From Lachnospiraceae bacterium (lineage in GTDB: Bacteria; Bacillota; Clostridia; Lachnospirales; Lachnospiraceae): 64,000 bases of DNA. How positions within the stretch are numbered: position 1 is the first letter of the stretch; each line of letters begins with the position of its first letter. The notes beneath the pieces are model-generated. The model saw nothing but the letters and a program-made list of their open reading frames with translations, was not told the DNA's origin and did not search any database. A program made the translations under genes and the position numbers. The stretch is from NCBI GenBank assembly GCA_910573755.1, contig CAJTBO010000001.1, positions 1 to 64,000 of the forward strand. The letters are read 5' to 3'. This document shows, in pieces, positions 62,592-64,000 of the stretch.

Positions 62592-63998
62592 TTAACCCAA
62601 TCCATACACCCAAACCCTGTAATAACTCCCCTCCGTATCAAACACCCCAAACAGCTTAAGTCCCAGCCTCTCTGCATTCCCCTCTTCGATCTCCGCCGCG
62701 GAAAACAGATACTCACAGCCCATCTCTTTCATCTTCCCCGTATCAAGTTCCAGCTTCTCATACCGGAAATCCGCATCTTTTGCCAGATAATAATAATTCT
62801 GGCTCTCCTCCGTAAACAGATAACACCGGCTCCCCCAGTCATCAAAATATCCCTTCATCGCCGGACATTTTTCCAATTCCTCTTCTATGATCCCACGAAA
62901 TTCATGTTTATACTCCAGACTATAGTTATTAGAATACCCGTCTATACAGTAAAACCCCGCCTCCAGCGCCACTGCCGGACACATCCCGAGGCTTGCGACC
63001 CGATACTCCTCCTGCGTTCGCCCTGCCTTTTCAAAGATGGCTGTTTCTATCTCACCCATCAAATCCTCTGCAAAATAATCCGCCCAGCTCATCAGACCCA
63101 CACTGCGGTTATTCTTATACTGGCTCTTGTTTAAGATCCAGATACTGTTCTGCCGGATATTCCATGCTGTCGGCACCAGCATCACGAGGATCAGCACGCC
63201 CGCGAGGACATCGCCCGCCGCTTTCACCATCCTGTTTCCGCCGCAGGATATTCTGCCACAGAACATTCTACGCCGGGAACAATGAGACTTCCTGCCTTCC
63301 GTCTCCGTTGCTTCCGACACTATCTCCGCCGTCTTTTTTCCTCCGCCGAAAAAGTCATGATCCTTCCCGATCAGCCCTGCTGCCAGCCCCGCCGCCACAT
63401 ACCACGTTGTCGGAAAAATCCAGTACACCCGCTGCGGCGCAAAATAGTGGAAAAAGCCGCTGACACCGTTCCTGAAATCCACCACGACCTGCGACTGGCA
63501 AAAGCCGTAAAACAGCACGGTTAAAACATTGATCAGGATGATCAGTACCAGCCAGATATACATAGTTCGACATTGCTTAGCCTTCGCGCTATCTTCCTCA
63601 CCAATATCCGCTTGCCCTTTTCCTTCAAATTCCTTACCCCTATCCGCCGGGATCTCCTCTCTGAATTCCGCATCGGCACTCTTCCGTTTCTCTCCTCTGC
63701 CGATATTCTTCTCCGGGGTTCTTTGCCGCCCGGCAGCCTGGTGCCTCCACTTTTTCCATCTAAATGCATAAAAAACAATAACCGCCAATATCGGCAAAAT
63801 CAATCTTTGGTGAAAACTGAACGCATGCTGCGCGCTGTTTAAAAATATGTCCCGCACACAGCCCCAGAAATCGCTGTTTCCGGTGATCACCATCTCCTCC
63901 CGATGGCTCACATATCCGCCGCCCCCCAGAAGAAGCTCCGAAAATAAAGAAAAATTAATTATAATATACGCCAGCAATAATTCCAGACTTCCCAACAA
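62592..63998 (-). CDS. DUF6044-like membrane protein (N terminus outside the window)
   Basis: The last 468 residues of a membrane protein; the start lies beyond 64000. Two or three helices at the visible start (LLLAYIIINFSLFSELLL) and QHAFSFHQRLILPILAVIV are followed by a charged cytoplasmic insert, a helix pair, an outer loop with FAPQRVYWIFPTTWYV, and then a soluble domain. That domain shows GFYCIDGYSNNYSLEYKHEFRG and KGYFDDWGSRCYLF. These last elements recall DUF6044 proteins, found with glycan genes; no catalysis is known. A highly charged Lys/Arg/Glu-rich stretch near residues 85-130 is unusual for the family. Confidence 0.6.
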   Translation of the reverse strand: MLGSLELLLAYIIINFSLFSELLLGGGGYVSHREEMVITGNSDFWGCVRDIFLNSAQHAFSFHQRLILPILAVIVFYAFRWKKWRHQAAGRQRTPEKNIGRGEKRKSADAEFREEIPADRGKEFEGKGQADIGEEDSAKAKQCRTMYIWLVLIILINVLTVLFYGFCQSQVVVDFRNGVSGFFHYFAPQRVYWIFPTTWYVAAGLAAGLIGKDHDFFGGGKKTAEIVSEATETEGRKSHCSRRRMFCGRISCGGNRMVKAAGDVLAGVLILVMLVPTAWNIRQNSIWILNKSQYKNNRSVGLMSWADYFAEDLMGEIETAIFEKAGRTQEEYRVASLGMCPAVALEAGFYCIDGYSNNYSLEYKHEFRGIIEEELEKCPAMKGYFDDWGSRCYLFTEESQNYYYLAKDADFRYEKLELDTGKMKEMGCEYLFSAAEIEEGNAERLGLKLFGVFDTEGSYYRVWVYGLG

Positions 63999-64000
63999 AA

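Noticed and set aside
62993-63463. Plus-strand reading frame of 156 residues
   Set aside because: It is antisense to the DUF6044-like gene and rich in Pro/Ser/Arg, as expected of a shadow frame in GC-richer DNA.
1-64000. CRISPR array, tRNA or rRNA genes
   Set aside because: I saw no regularly spaced repeats and no cloverleaf or rRNA-like sequence in reading both strands; a short RNA could still be missed by eye.

Overview
The window is almost wholly given over to building and exporting cell-surface polysaccharide. AT-rich coding, AGGAGG-type ribosome sites, GTG/TTG starts and the mix of families (DUF2304, GtrA, GtrII-like proteins, TuaH-like glycosyltransferases, fucosyltransferases of families GT10 and GT11, IS200/IS605) point to a low-GC Firmicute of class Clostridia, most likely a gut Lachnospiraceae. 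This placement is by overall character, not by a marker gene. All genes but one read leftward (minus strand) and many overlap by 1 to 20 bases.

Reading with transcription, from high to low coordinates. (a) 56.9-64 kb: large membrane proteins (DUF6044-like, GtrII-like, O-antigen ligase/polymerase-like) with a three-gene HTH / ImmA-IrrE peptidase / PIN-like module lodged among them. (b) 53.3-56.9 kb: a UDP-GlcNAc 4,6-dehydratase, a PglC-size priming sugar-phosphate transferase and a 4-keto-reductase-like epimerase, a set that would make and transfer a 6-deoxy-HexNAc such as QuiNAc or FucNAc. (c) 51.4-53.3 kb: an OLD-like ATPase and a small zinc-ribbon protein, possibly defence cargo. (d) 37.6-51.4 kb: a run of about a dozen glycosyltransferases (GT2, GT4, GT10, GT11, DUF5672) and an acyltransferase. 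(e) 34.2-37.5 kb: an MsbA/PglK-type flippase and a GtrII-like protein. (f) 29.4-34.2 kb: a WbaP-type priming transferase, a GT2, the single plus-strand gene (Wzy-like) with its own promoter, and a decayed membrane glycosyltransferase. (g) 27.5-29.3 kb: a YbjN-like / PIN-like / unknown three-gene module with its own promoter and terminator. (h) 22.9-27.3 kb: Wzm/Wzt ABC exporter, a TuaH-like glycosyltransferase and UDP-GlcNAc 2-epimerase. (i) 12.8-22.9 kb: methyltransferases, an acyltransferase and a giant protein fusing two radical SAM/SPASM domains to two glycosyltransferase domains. (j) 0.1-12.7 kb: GT-C membrane proteins, GT2/DUF2304, a Gfo/Idh/MocA oxidoreductase, an acetyltransferase and an acyltransferase pseudogene broken by an IS200/IS605 element.

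Two priming transferases, two exporters of different type (Wzm/Wzt and an MsbA/PglK-like protein) and at least two polymerase/ligase-like proteins suggest that two or more glycan loci lie side by side. The most striking pattern is a set of twelve runs of exactly seven G on the coding strand, every one inside a gene, plus three genes whose reading frame breaks exactly at a G7 or G6 run. This is either phase variation of surface glycans by slipped-strand mispairing or systematic homopolymer miscalling. The second main oddity is the 1681-residue radical-SAM/glycosyltransferase fusion, whose linker recurs as a 250 bp DNA repeat in a neighbouring broken methyltransferase gene.
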